Source of the DNA: Adiantum capillus-veneris
Taxonomy: Eukaryota > Streptophyta > Polypodiopsida > Polypodiales > Pteridaceae
Assembly (NCBI GenBank): GCA_014529385.2
Contig: CM043971.1
Location: forward strand, 25,024,769-25,088,768
DNA: 64,000 nucleotides
Direction: 5' to 3'
Shown: piece by piece, positions 37,658 through 54,257 of the stretch
Position numbering within the stretch: the stretch's first letter is position 1
How the letters are laid out: each line of letters starts with the position of its first letter
Position numbers and translations under genes: made by a program
The notes under the pieces: generated by a model
Told to the model about the DNA's origin: nothing
Seen by the model: the letters and a program-made list of their open reading frames with translations, nothing else
Database searches by the model: none

Positions 37658-38935
37658 ATGGCTGACAATAACCAAGAGAGTAGAATGAACATTAATAACT
37701 TTGATTTTGCACATGAAGGTGCTAATGATGATGCCCCCATGTTTGTTAACTATCTTGTTACTAGGTTGCAACAAGGTATGGGCAACCCCGTTTTGCAAGC
37801 CAAAGTTACTCAACAACTTCGTGCTTATGGGATTTCCTTTCCTCTCCAAGAGGAGAGAGAGCTTAGGAGGCCTCTTGATGAGACTTCCAGAAGAAGACTC
37901 TCTCCCATAAGAGAGGAGGAATCCAAAGAACGAGAAAGAAGAGAATCCCTAAGTTTCTCTAAAGATGTGGCTCCATGAAGATGGTGGTCTAGACGATCGC
38001 CAACTCCTCCCAAGAGGAAACGGTCAACCCATAGTCCTTCTCCTCGTCACTATGAAAGGGAAGAGAGGAAACAAAGGAAGAAAAGGACAAGAAAGAGGTC
38101 ACCCTCTTCTTCTTCTTCTTCTTCACGTTCCTCCTCTTCCGACGAAAGCAATAGCTATTCTCCTAGAGAATACAAGAGGGGAGGACATTGCAAATCTTAC
38201 CCCCCATTGCGAAGGTCCCAAAAGCTCAAGAAGTTCAAAGAGGGAGGAAAGAGTATCTCTTTTCTCACCTATGATGGCACATTTGGTACTACCAACAAAG
38301 TATTGGCCTTCTTCCAACAATTAGATGCATTTGGAGATGTAGCTATGCATTTCCAAAAATCTGCTCGTCAATGGTGGACTAGCCTTCGTGGCAATGGCGA
38401 ATCCCCAAAGACATGGAAAACTCTACGAGTTTCCATCATGAAGCAATTCCTTGCAAGCGATGCAAAGGACAAAATGCTTACCAAATGGCGGATCTTGAAG
38501 CTTCTCCCCCATGAGTCTATCCACAAATATGTGGACAAGTTTTGGGATTTCCATCTCAAGGCTACTGTCTTTCAAAAAATAGACTTCGACAAGCAAAAGC
38601 AACAATTATGTGCGAGATTAACTGAAAAAATGGCCGAGTATGTCAACTCCCAACGGCTTGGTTATATCACGGAAGTAATCCACCACTCTATGGTTGCTTT
38701 GCGCATCAATTTCCAACAAGGAGTTAAAAGGAATGCCAAGCCTATGGAAAACAAAGATCGCAAAGGGGAAGAACAATGCTCAAAATTCTTCCCAAGGCAA
38801 CTCTATCAACAACAATAAAGCTATGGACAAAGGAGTCTACAAAGCCAAGAATCAACTTTCTCCTGAGGAGCTAGAGTGTTATCGCAAAGATAACCGGTGC
38901 TTCAAGTGCAGGGAGCAAGGATAGGCCTATCATGC
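37658..38935 (+). pseudogene. Ty3 element C gag
   Basis: It starts MADNNQESRMNINNFDFAHE and continues through frameshifts into an Arg/Ser-rich stretch (37990-38200), the gag core FGDVAMHFQKSARQWWTSLR, then KYVDKFWDFHLKATVFQKID, and a knuckle region CYRKDNRCFKCREQG that runs into a stop (CCHC incomplete in frame). It is decayed. Confidence 0.82.
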
Positions 38936-38999
38936 TTGCCCCCAAAAAAATGTATGCAATGAGCCACCTAGAGCCTCTATGGTTGAAGCTCCAAAAGAG

Positions 39000-41900
39000 G
39001 ATGCTCAGTGCCAAGGATTTCTTCTTTCCTATGCTTGGGAAAAGATGCAAGATCATGATGCCTTTATTTTTTTTGACCTTGGTTCTTGACCTTGGTTCAA
39101 CTCACAACTTCATATCCACGAAGATGACCACCAAGCTAGGCATAGAAGCCACAAGATGGGAGATACATTGAAAGCCGATGGAGCTATCAAGGGACAAGAC
39201 ATCTCAGTTACTCCCTCAATCGGAAAATTGAGGCTTCATGTCCAAAGCTATGTGGACAAAGAGGATTTCTTCCTCTCAAACATGAGGATGTTATCCTTGG
39301 GGCACCATGGTTTAACCGTATGGCTTCCAACATGAAGTTCCCTGAAAGGAGAATCTACTTCACCTACAAGAAAAAGAGCATGTACATAGATGCTAATGAG
39401 TCAAGGAACAACATATCCCTGGTAAATAAGCTTGCTTTTGATAAGTCCATGAAAATCTCTACTTCTACGTATATGATTTTTGTTGGTGGAGAATCTGTAA
39501 ATGATTCCAATGGTTTCACAACCAACAATAAAGGGAATCAATAGGAATTAGAGTTGTCTAATTTCCTAAATGGATTCCAAGATGTTTTCATTAATGACAT
39601 CCCTAGTGAGCTACCTCCAAAACAAGGGATGATGACCATGCAATAGAGCTTCTACCAGGAAGCTCACTGCCTAATAAAAAAACTTCCTTATCGAGTTTTA
39701 CAAGCTCAACAAGAGGAGATCATGAGGCAAGTGCATGAATTGGTGGAAAAAGGGATGCTGAGGCCTATCTCCTCTCCATTTTATTCACTAGTACTTTTAG
39801 TACAAAAGAAAGATGACACATATTGCATGTGCGTCGACTATGGAGCACTAAATAGGATCACTATTATATATATATAAATCCCGTTTTGCGGGTAGAAGAT
39901 CTATTTGATAAGTTACAAGTTTTGGCCTGACAAATGCTCCAGCCACATTAAAACTCATGATTGACAAAAATCTCTGGGCCACTCAAATTCTGTTGAGAAG
40001 TACAAGCGACACCTCCAGGTAATCTTTCAAGTTGTGAGAGAGAATAAGCTTTTCATTAATCAAAAGAAAAATGAATTTTTTCTACAAGAGATTCAATATT
40101 TAGGTCACATTATCTCTAAAGATGGCACCCGTATGGATCCAACAAATTTAGAGGTAATAAAAGGATGGCCTGATGCAATTAATCTACATGAGCTACGAAG
40201 CTTTATAGGTATGTGTGCATACTATATATGCTTCATAGAAAAATTCTTCATAATAGCAGGCCCATTACATGACTTAACAAAAAAGAATGTTAAGTATTCA
40301 TGGACTCAAAAAGTGCAAGAAGCTTTTGAGAAGCTTAAGAAGAAGCTTATCTCTCAACTTGTGCTCACACAACTAGATCTCTCAAAGCCATTTGAGATCC
40401 AATTTGATTTTGTGGTGATTGACTTGGAGCTATTTCGCTTCAAGAAGGGCATGCCATAGCATATGAGAGTCAAAGACTCAACTCCGACAAGTGAGTATTG
40501 GGCAAATACAAAAAAGAGCTGCTAGCTATTCTATATGTCCTAGACACGTCGAAACACTATCTCTTGGGGACTCCATTCATCCTACAAATGGATCACAAAG
40601 CCTCAAGAACTTCATGACGCAAACCAAGCTCTCCAACAAACAAATGAGGTGGGCAAATTTTCTTTCGCAATTTAAATTTCATATTGCTCATATTGCTGGA
40701 AAGCACAATCAAGTGGTCGATGCACTTTCACAACGGCCAAGGGTAAATGTGGTGTCTATAGTAACTCACAATGATCTATCTTTTATGATAGATGAGTATA
40801 CTATTGACCAAGACTTTAAGTATGTAATTACAGCCTTTGCATTAGGGAAGAAAAAAGAACCATTCACCTTGGAGGATGGTTATCTTCCAAACGAAAATAA
40901 GCTATTTGTTACTCACCCATACAATAAGAAAGTCATGTATGAATCCATATACTTCTCATTATGTGGGGCAAAGAAGGATTCCATAATCTTCTCTTTGAGG
41001 AGTAGAAATGTATTTCTGTTGGTCTATAATGAAAAGTAAACATACAAGAGTATGTTTCAAAATGCGTGGTATGCCAAAAGTTGAAATTTGATCGAGGGTA
41101 GCAACTTGGATTGTTTCAGTCGACAGGCTTAGCAAGAAAACACACTCTATGTCTATCAAAAATACTATTAAGGCACATCAAATGGTAACCCTCTTCAAAT
41201 ATCAAATTTTCAAGTATCATGGCTTGCCAATGTCCATAGTGTCGGACAAAGATCCTAGAATGACCAAAAATTTCTAGAAGGGTCTCTTTAAGAATCTAGG
41301 AAGTAGATTAAATTTCTCTTACGGCCTATCATCCACAAATGGATGACCAAAGTGAATTAATTGATCTAACGATTCTTGATCTACTAAAATCCTATGTCAT
41401 AGAATTAGATCAACGTTCTCAATGAGAGAAGTACCCACCTCTTATAGAGTATGCATACAATGACATTGTACATACTTCTATGGGGAAAGTACCTTTCGAG
41501 GATAAAGAGGAAAGATCCAAAAGTCCCTCACTACTTAAAGTACATGGGCTGCTGATGAATATAGCCGAGACTCACAAGAATCTTTTCCAAAGATTAAAGA
41601 GGTTATATCCATCTCAAAGCAAAGGCAAAAAAAGGATTGCTGCTAATAAGCACAGAAGAACCTTAGCCTTTAAGAAAAATGATTGGGTCTTGCTAGAGTT
41701 TCTCAAGGCTCATCTAAGGCATACTATGGGCAAGAATCCTATGGGCCCCCAAGGGTATTATGCTAAACTAGCAAAAAGATACTATGGTTCTTTTTTAAAT
41801 TCTTAAGAAAATCAATGAAATGGCTTATCAATTAAAGATTCCCAACCATTGGCTCATGTACAATGTTTTCCCTGAGAGCTTATGAAGCCTTACAAAGGAG

Positions 41901-42140
41901 CGCCACCAAAAGAAGCAATAGTTGCAGCCCCTCCAAAAATCTAAGATCAAGAAGGAGTACTTCAATCTGAGTCCATCCTATGACATGAAGACAAGGTATT
42001 AAGAAACGGTAAGACTATCTGACAATATCTTATTAAGCTAAATAATTATCCTTTTAAAGATGCTAGGTGGATGCAAGGAACCCAACTTAAGGATAATATG
42101 AACCTTGTCAATGCTTACAATGTTACACTAGAGTAAGCAA
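39000..42140 (+). pseudogene. Ty3 element C pol with RT core deleted
   Basis: In order: protease (FDLGSTHNFISTKMTTKLGI), the N-terminal RT ([20 protein letters not shown] at about 39785-39850), then directly the RT thumb (VRENKLFINQKKNEFFLQEI, YLGHIISKDGTRMDPTNLEV), an RNase H-like part (MRWANFLSQFKFHIAHIAGK, HNQVVDALSQRPRVN), integrase remnants (DRLSKKTHSMSIK, HGLPMSIVSDKDPRM), the integrase C-terminus (KKNDWVLLEFLKAHLRHTMG, AKRYYGS) and a chromodomain relic (YLIKLNNYPFKDARWMQGTQ). About 300 bases with the catalytic Y-x-D-D are missing around 39860-40030. There are many stops. Confidence 0.83.
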
Positions 42141-42493
42141 ATAAAAATGCATTTTAAATGAGCAATGTTTTTGTCTTATAAGACTAGTTGTCCTTTTATT
42201 GTGCACAAATTTAAATAGTATGCATGCTTAGGATCATGTTTGTGATGACGATGTCTCTCAAACACCAAGTAGAATTTGTCACTCTACTTTGGAACTATGA
42301 TATGGACTAAAAAGCGGACATGCTTGTGGCAGCTAAGTCTCCCAAGCACCAAATGGGGATTAGTCGTCCATCTTGGAATGATGTCGTAGGGTAAAAAGGG
42401 ATCCTCTACCTGCTAAGAAACATGGACTAAGGACTAGGCTTTATCTTCTCTACTTCATAGTCGAGGACAATTATGATTTCAAGAGAGAGGTAA

Positions 42494-44281
42494 TGTCATA
42501 AAATCTATTATCTAGCTAACCCAAATGATTTTCTCATATTAAACTGATCATTTAATGTGGGAGAATAAATGAGGACAAGAGCTAGAATAGAGACATATGC
42601 TTCTAGACCTATCTCAGTAGGGAACCAAAAGGAGAGATGGTTACATCTCAATAGGGGTCCAAAAGGAGATGGTCTACCAAAAGAGCAATATGTAATAAGT
42701 GCTTCTAAACCTATCTCAATAGGGGACCAAAAGAACAAATGGTTGCATCTCAATAGCGGTCCAAAAGGAGACGGTCAATCAAAGAGCAATGTGCAATAAG
42801 TGCTTCTAGACTTATCTCAACAGGGGACCAAGAGGAGAGATGGTTACATCTCAATAGGGGTCCAAAAGGAGATAGTTTATCAAAGAGAAACATGCATCTA
42901 ATGGAGCTTAAAAGACCTTAAGGTTAGCTTCATTAAAGACATCCAAAGGTTAGAGTTAAAAGTCCTTAGACCTTACGCAAGCTAGGGTCGCGCTTGAGGT
43001 GGGAACCCGGCCCAAGCTTGAGTTGCTTGGCATGCTTGGTGACTAAGGTGCTTGTCATGCTTGGTAGCTAAGGTGCTTGAGGTGCTTGTCGTACTTGTTG
43101 ACTAAGGTGCTTGAGGTGCTTGTCATACTTAATGGTTAAGGTGCTTGAGAAGATTCCTATTCATGAGGGGTAAGGTGCTTGAGTCAAAAATAGACCCTAC
43201 AAAGGAGAGGGAAAGCCCAAAAGTTAGGGGAATTATTGACTTAACCTCCCACTCACCCAAAGGGCACCCTCTTTCTCAAGGGACACATGGACACATGTCA
43301 GACTCTCCCTATGCTTAGCCACATGGTGTTCTTGAATCCTATTGACTGGGCTAAAGAGGGGTCCAATTAGCTTCTAGTTCAATGCAGCAAATATCTAGAC
43401 ATTTTCAAGATCTCTCTCACTCAAAGAGGTAAGGAGGAAACTTGACCTAATGCTACCCATGTTGCTTGAAATTCATTATGCATGTGATTGGCTAGCATTA
43501 GAGGAGTCCAATGAGATTCAAGCTTGATCAAAAAGGAGGGCTCGCCCAAAGCAAGCAAGGGGTATGCTTGGGGGGTATACACCTCTCACACACTCATTTT
43601 TTCATTCATTCCCACTTGGTGAATGTAGAGTAACTCCACCTCCTTCTCCAAGCTTGTTGAGAACTTGAGTGCCTACACCAACACTCTTGGCTATGGAATG
43701 AAAATCCAACCAAGAGCCATGCTTCAATGATTAATCTTCTCCATCTTCATTACTATGCTATTATGTATGCTAGCAAGAAGAGTGATGATAAGTGAGGAAC
43801 TATTTCTTTCTCCTATGGAATGTTTCTTCTTCCTCTTCCCTACCCTCATTCCTCGCTAGCTCTCTCCACCTTCGAAGGTGTTTGAGGCCTTGGGACTGAG
43901 GCCGGGGATGGTAATTCTTTATACAAAGTCTATGTTATGCTCGTGATGCATGAAGCTTTCCGTCTTCATAGCATCACCAAGGTCACAGGGAACACAAAGG
44001 TTGTATTATACCAAGTCTCTCTTGATGGGATAATCTATAATACAAAAGCCTATTGGAGGGGGGACCAGATCCACATAAATCTGGTCCTCAATTATTTTCA
44101 AGTTCTCTAAACTCTCTCTTTTGCAAAAGTATTATTCATGCCAAGTTAACTAAGTACCATGCTTATGTTGCTACCATCAATTAAGTTCACCTGCTATTCT
44201 CACAAAGTAATCTCACAAAAATGCTCTCTTTAATTCTCCTAATTCCGCTATTCTCAAAGTTCATATGCAATTTCCATTACA
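42494..44281 (+). mobile_element. 3' LTR of Ty3 element C
   Basis: A 1788-bp LTR, TGTCATAAAATC to TTCCATTACA, preceded by the purine tract 'caagagagagg'. It contains three ~105-bp tandem units (about 42600-42905) and arrays of a short 'aaggtgcttgaggtgcttg' motif (43010-43160). It abuts the copia/PPR block at 44282. Confidence 0.9.
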
Positions 44282-44830
44282 CACCATGGCTGGTCATGTG
44301 ATTTGATGCACCCAAATCCGCATACCATACATTATCACCAGACTTAGATATATTTTCAAACATCATGTTCACCACATATTGAAAAGAAACAATCTCTCTG
44401 GCTAATTCGCACCACTACTGGTTCTGACAAAGTTGTTTTAATGTCTTTTTTGTGGATAATTGCGCACAAAGTGGTCTTGAATACCATATACTTTTAGAAC
44501 AAGTGACATCATTGCAAACACTATGATGTGGGCAAATAAATTTATGAAGAGATTGTTAGTCATAGGTAGCAATGAAAGTTGTTGTGTTTGCCAATGCTTT
44601 GGTTAAAATGTATGCCTTTCATCTCATGCAAATTAAGGGATTATTTCCTAAAAGGGGATCGATTGTGCTTGCTTGAAGGAATGTGGCATTATGAAAGTGA
44701 CCGACATGGGTAAACAAATTCATTATGAGATTGGCCATTAAGTTAGTGAAGACAATCGAAGAGATTGCGTAAATGCTTCGAAGTTCCTAGCTTCTTGTAG
44801 GAAACATTCATCTCTTACTTGGAGGATGGT
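44282..44830. repeat. Second copy of the copia/PPR chimeric block
   Basis: Diverged copy of about 31870-32400: a minus-strand copia protease fragment (44282-44520) joined to a plus-strand PPR fragment (VVVFANALVKMYAFHLMQ; then LKECGIMKVTDMGKQIHYEI). The join is at the corresponding place in both copies, so the chimera predates the duplication. Confidence 0.7.
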
Positions 44831-45329
44831 TGAACTACACTTCAAAAAATATGCATCACCTTAGGACCCCCCCATACCCTATCGCCTAATGGTAATTGCC
44901 TGGAACCTAAGGTGCATTGCACATCATATAGTGTAAGTATAATACCCTTGCGTATTATACAAAACCTCATATTAAATGGACATATTATATGGTGCCACAC
45001 AAGAAAAATCATCATGTTGTATGATTTACTAACTGTTCGATCAAGCTATAGGTCAACCAAATTATATATTCCGATTGAAATATTAGCTCGATCACACTAA
45101 TATTTAATCAAAATATATAATTTTATGCAGGAGGCACCCTCAGGGCTCTCTACTATTGTGGGCATCTTTTTGAAAGGTTTGCCTTGAGTTCACTACAAAA
45201 GTGAACCCCAAAAAACACACAAAACAAAATTTTCTAGCAGTCGTTATGCTAAAAATGAGAAATACAAGAGCTAGATTTTAGTATAAATTGAAAAATTAAA
45301 AGTATTTTTTTTAGTTTACTCAAGCTAGG
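44831..45329. other. AT-rich sequence, no gene recognised
   Basis: There is no coding frame of note. A CACTA-like 'cactacaaaagtg' occurs at about 45192 but lacks any supporting structure. Confidence 0.5.
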
Positions 45330-45605
45330 TGGTTACTTGCTTTTTGTAGAGCCATGCTCACACATGGATTTATTTCATGGTTGCTTGCCAATTGTAGAGC
45401 AATGTACACACTTGAGGTAGTTTAGGTAGGTAGAATAGTAATCTCTTGCCTTGTGTAGAGTTTGGCTCACACTTGGAGGTCATTTAAGTATTTTTAAGAG
45501 ATTTAAAATTGCTTGTCATGTCCAAAGGTAACTCACACTTGAAGGCTATATAGATATAAATTAGATTCCTTGTCATGTGTAGAGTGAAAGCTCATACTTG
45601 GGATG
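45330..45605. repeat. Degenerate tandem repeat of about 55-70 bp
   Basis: Five diverged units share the pattern 'cttg-catgtgtagagt---gctcacacttgga' (for example at 45336, 45383, 45437, 45510 and 45566). Confidence 0.65.
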
Positions 45606-46170
45606 AAGTTTTAAGATTTAAATAACAATATATATCATGAAACAAAACTCAAGAATGTAGAATTAAAATTTAGGAAATGATAGAATTGTTAACGGTTATG
45701 CTTGTAGACACCATACATGGTTATTGATTTTTAAATAAAATAGCAATTGCTAATGATTTTATTTTTAAATAGGATAGCAATGATTGGTATAAACTAAAGT
45801 TGATTTGGGCTATAAAGTTGATCGGTAGTTTTGTCATTGCTCGCATATCCATTTACAATATGCTGAAAGGATTTGAGTGGGGCTTCATAGATGAATTGAT
45901 AGCAGGAAAGACCTCATCTTTGTAATTACTCGTTTTAATATGTTCATTATGTTTAATGTTTCCAACAATGCTCCACCATTGGAAGGGTGTAGTCCAAACT
46001 CAAGAAAAACTGTGATTTAAAGAAACACTTGCAACTGCTTATTGAGAAGTTGCTATCATGAGTTAAATGAATAAGCTATTTCAACTTTTTTTTTTTCAAA
46101 ACTCACATTTGTGAGTGAAATTATATTAGACATGCCAAAAAAATAACATTACATACTTTGCTCACAATCC
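45606..46170. other. AT-rich sequence with a retroelement-end-like motif
   Basis: No gene. 'aactcacatttgtgagtgaaattatattag' at about 46101-46130 is similar to 56878-56908 and probably marks the end of a dispersed non-LTR-type repeat. Confidence 0.45.
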
Positions 46171-46324
46171 GAGCCAGAGTAGACCAAATGACCATAAAGA
46201 ACAAGCCAGAACCTCAAGCTACCACCACTCAAAACTCTAATACAACCGAGCCAGAGTAGACTAGATGACCATAAAGAACAAGTTAGAACCTCAAGCTACC
46301 ACCACTCAAAACTCTAATACAGCC
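46171..46324. repeat. 77-bp tandem duplication
   Basis: Two nearly identical units, 46171-46247 and 46248-46324, start with 'gagccagagtaga'. They differ at only a few positions. Confidence 0.9.
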
Positions 46325-46965
46325 GATATCCAATTGTTTTTGTTTTCTAAATGTTTATTAACTCTTTTGATTTTTTACACCCATTGAAGAGTTGGTTAGA
46401 ATGGGATAAGTTGTGGAGTAACACTCTATGACATTTATTTATAGTTTTGGCACATATATCCATATATGTATTTATTGGCAATGACACATTGTCTCCTTTT
46501 GTAGTTAAACGACCATTTTATGAATCGACATATGGTTATTTGCTCGCTCATTGTATTAAAACAATCGATTGATTTTGCTAATCAAATACAAGAGTTGTTT
46601 CTTCAAATCTTGTTTCTTGATGTGCCTTGTCTTTCCAATTAGGAATTCTATTGGCAATTGCCAGGTGCAAAGAATTAACCTATTGTTCATGCATACTTGT
46701 TGAAGCATGCCTTGAATATCTTGGTTAATGGAGTGGCCAAGCCAACAAAGCTATGCGACCCAACAAAAAAAAATTCTACAAATCCAATTTTTATCAATGT
46801 TTAAGGTCGCTACAAAGACGGTGTAGTCGCTAGTATCACAATCGATAGACATCAATATAAGTCACTGAACATTGATTATACTATTGATGCTTATTACAAC
46901 AATGATACCAAGGTAAATACTAGTCGCTAGTATCACAATCAATATTAGCATCAGTATAAGTCACT
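46325..46965. other. AT-rich sequence with short dispersed repeats
   Basis: 'agtcgctagtatcacaatc' occurs twice (about 46828 and 46922), each followed by a variant of 'agtataagtcactgaa'. No gene. Confidence 0.5.
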
Positions 46966-47238
46966 GAATTAGGTCTCCCCAATCTTTAAAAAATAAAAAT
47001 TCTCTCAAAACATATTAAGTGCATAAGTGAAGGGTGAATTTAAGAAAAGACAGGTGAAAGTGGAAAGTCAACAGGGGCGAGTTTAAGAAAAGACAGGTGA
47101 AAGTGGAAAGTCAACAGACATATGAAGGTGGAACGTCAAAAGACACGAAGGTGAAAAGTCAAAAGACCTCTTGTGTCCATATAATAGGTGTTTCTCTCTT
47201 CTTTTATATTCCCTTTGGCGTTTTCTTCTCTTCAAAGT

Positions 47239-47295
<57 letters not shown>

Positions 47296-47420
47296 GTTGC
47301 ATCCTTCTTTTATAGATAACACTGTTACAGATCTACATGCTTCGTCATTGCCCGTGGCTATGTGCTATAGACTAGCGCATCATTTTTGTTGTTGTTGGGG
47401 GAATCTTTGAGTTAAGAATA
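46966..47420. repeat. Duplicated block, copy 1 (with (CT)n)
   Basis: It is nearly collinear with 48186-48575: the same 'ttaggtctccccaatcttta' start, 'gacaggtgaaag', 'agacctcttgtgtccatata', a (CT)n tract (47243-47292 here) and the 'gctacatgcttcgtcattgc'-like end. A third, partial copy is at about 49155-49265. No coding function is evident. Confidence 0.8.
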
Positions 47421-47456
47421 CCTTTTAATTTTTTTGAAGCCATTAGGAATACGATA

Positions 47457-47534
47457 TAAATCTCTGAATATTAATTATGCTATTTGGATCATCGATTATA
47501 AGCTTCAATAGCATAATCAATATTCAGAGATTTA
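47457..47534. repeat. 78-bp hairpin element, copy 1
   Basis: Near-perfect inverted repeat of about 28 bases: starts TAAATCTCTGAATATT and ends AATATTCAGAGATTTA, with a roughly 22-base loop that itself contains a short palindrome. Related copies are at 48650 and 48739. Confidence 0.85.
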
Positions 47535-47664
47535 GGATCCCCAATCTCAGAAAAATGAAAATTAGATACATAAGCTAGGAGATTCATTGAAATTCATGGC
47601 TCTGATGGGTAATAGTTAGTTTGGAAGCCAGAAAATGAATAGGCGTCACTGTAGCTTCATACTC

Positions 47665-47671
47665 TCTCTCT

Positions 47672-47718
<47 letters not shown>
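47665..47718. repeat. (CT)n microsatellite
   Basis: About 26 CT units with one 'ca' interruption. A shorter (CT)n-(CG)n-(CA)n tract at 47957-47988 has alternating purine-pyrimidine sequence. Confidence 0.93.
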
Positions 47719-47719
<1 letters not shown>

Positions 47720-48185
47720 ACCTGCTCGTGCTGTAGAAGGTAAAGGGCCTTGGGGGCACTACCAGTTGTATGACAAGTGACGAGCTACAAGCAAGAAAGC
47801 AAGGGGTCATGAGCCCGAATTAGGGGTAGGCTGAGGTACGCAAGAGCGGGTGCTCCAAGGGCGAGAAGAAGCTTTGGAGAACGGGGGACAGGTTCAAGGT
47901 GTCTAGAGCAGCACCAGGTGCTGAGGGCCGCCAAGTGTCCTGTGTGAAGGCGTCTCTCTCTCTCTCGCGCGCGCGCGCGCACGCACACCCAATCTTTGTG
48001 AGGGAGGGGAGCAAAGAGTTTCTTGGATAATGTGCACTCACCACCTCTTTAAATGGACTCAAAAATTCTTCACTTTCCACCTTTATGTTTCTCTTCTACA
48101 CAAAAATGGATAATGTGTTTCTCTTCTACTTTATTTCCACTTGAGCGTTTCAGAGTATCCTATCACTATATAATTTATTTTTAAG

Positions 48186-48416
48186 CCATTAGGTCTCCCC
48201 AATCTTTAAAAAATAAAAATTCTCTCAAAACATATTAAGTGCATAAGTGAAGGATGAGTTTAAGAAAAGACAGGTGAAAGCGAAAAATCAACATACATAT
48301 GAAGGTATAAAGTCAAAAGACACGAAGGTGAAAAGTCAAAAGACCTCTTGTGTCCATATAATAAGGTGTTTTTATTTTATTTTATTTTCTCTTTGGCGTT
48401 TTCTTCTCTTCAAAGT

Positions 48417-48457
<41 letters not shown>

Positions 48458-48580
48458 GTTGCGTCCTTCTTTTATAGCTAACATTGTTGCAGAGCTACAT
48501 GCTTCGTCATTGCCCGTGGCTACGTGCTATAGACTAGCGCATCATTTTTGCTGTTGTTGGGGGAATCTTTGAGTTAAGAA
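48186..48580. repeat. Duplicated block, copy 2
   Basis: Collinear with 46966-47420, with a shorter (CT)n tract (48420-48452). It lies 1.2 kb from copy 1, and both copies are followed by the same hairpin element type, so the duplicated unit is about 1.2 kb. Confidence 0.8.
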
Positions 48581-48649
48581 TGCCTTTTGATATTTTTGAA
48601 GCCATTAAGAATACCTTTTAATTTTTTTGAAACCATTAAGATTATGATA

Positions 48650-48816
48650 TAAATCTCTGAATATTGATTATGCTAATTGGAGCATCGATTATAAGCTTCG
48701 ATAGCATAATCAATATTCAGTGATTTAGGAATACGATATAAATCTCTGAATATTGATTATGCTATTTGGAGGGTCGATAATAAGCTTCGATAACATAATC
48801 AATATTCAATGATTTA
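48650..48816. repeat. Two further 78-bp hairpins in tandem
   Basis: 48650-48727 and 48739-48816 each start TAAATCTCTGAATATTGATT and end with the near complement (CAATATTCA, then GTGATTTA or ATGATTTA). The right arm of each has acquired one or two changes. They are separated by 11 bases. Confidence 0.85.
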
Positions 48817-49912
48817 TAAGGTATTTCTAATAGGAAAATTAAAAAGATTAAATAACTTGTCAACTTATATAAAAATCTTGAGTGAAAATCTTAATACCTT
48901 CTAATTTTAATATAAGTTGAGGAGTGACTTTTGCTACTATCGATGCTCCAATTAGCATGCAATATTGACATTTCAAAGCTCACTTGGAGATCTATATTAC
49001 TTGGAGAGTGTAGCTTTATAGATGCTCCTCTTTGGCCATGTCCAAGAGGAACTTTTTTGTGACAGATTTGGATAGTAAGAAATAAAGCCATCTTATTTGT
49101 GTTTTTTATAGGAGTTGGGGTTGGGTACCTTATGACATTGGTGATGTCGCTGAAGTAGGAACCCCAATCTTGGAAAAATCAAAATTCTTTCAAAACATCT
49201 TATTTGCATAAGTGAAGGGTAAGATTAGGAAATGAGAAGACACATAAAGGTGGAAAGTGAAAAGAATTTTTGACTGAGGTGGTGAGTGCACATGAGTACA
49301 TTTTGTGTTTCTCTTCTGCTGTATTTCCACTTGAGCGTTTCAGAGTGTCCTACCACTATATAAACTTATTTTTAAGCCATTAGGTCTCCCCATTGCGACG
49401 GGAATTATTCTGTGCAAAACTTTTTATCTCAATCCCATGATGCTACTTTGAGGAGATAGAGCAAATGCTGTAAAATTAAGACAATTCTCTCCAAGAAATT
49501 ATACAAAAAATTAATCACTATAAGCTTCAGCTTTGGAGAATGCATGTATTCATAAATTGCCTCTCCTGGTTACAATGCAGTCACTGATGTCTAACATGAT
49601 TGCTGGTAGACAATCACATTCCAATTAGATACTTATGGTACTCAGAGGTTCTAGAATTGTTCAGTGACAAGGATTACAAAGGTAATGGGAATGTGAAAGC
49701 CCCTTAACCCCAAATCAAAGATGGTGTCATTTTGTTATGGTAAATGGAGGCGGAGATAATTTACATGACCCTCCATTGAGACAGATTTGTGTGAGGCTCA
49801 AAGGTAGGGCTCTGCTACCTGCCTGACATTTCCAATAGCAGGATCAAATGTGCATACCACCCACTTCCTTTATCTTCACACCAGGTCATTTTGTATACTA
49901 CACACCCCTACC
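48817..49912. other. MCM5 3' flank with repeat remnants
   Basis: It holds a partial third copy of the 47-kb block (49155-49265) and a further 'ttaggtctcccca' piece at 49380. From about 49400 to 49912 the sequence is unique and probably includes the MCM5 3' UTR (minus strand). No other gene was seen. Confidence 0.5.
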
Positions 49913-54145
<4,233 letters not shown>

Positions 54146-54238
54146 GTTTCAGCTCAACTTGGACAAACACAGCGGTTAGCTCGACCTCTGGCTATGGATG
54201 GCACAGAGCAAGTGATGGCGAATGACAGCAAATATGCG

Positions 54239-54250
54239 TTTGGCGGGAAA
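54239..54250. promoter_or_regulatory. E2F-type site upstream of MCM5
   Basis: TTTGGCGGGAAA is a full consensus E2F site, 94 bases upstream of the MCM5 start codon (54145). Plant and animal MCM genes are classic E2F targets switched on at G1/S. Binding here is inferred. Confidence 0.8.
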
Positions 54251-54257
54251 TTAGATT

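Noticed and set aside
45330-45605. Regular repeats as a CRISPR array
   Set aside because: The sequence is plant nuclear DNA, the units are degenerate, and there are no unique equal-length spacers.
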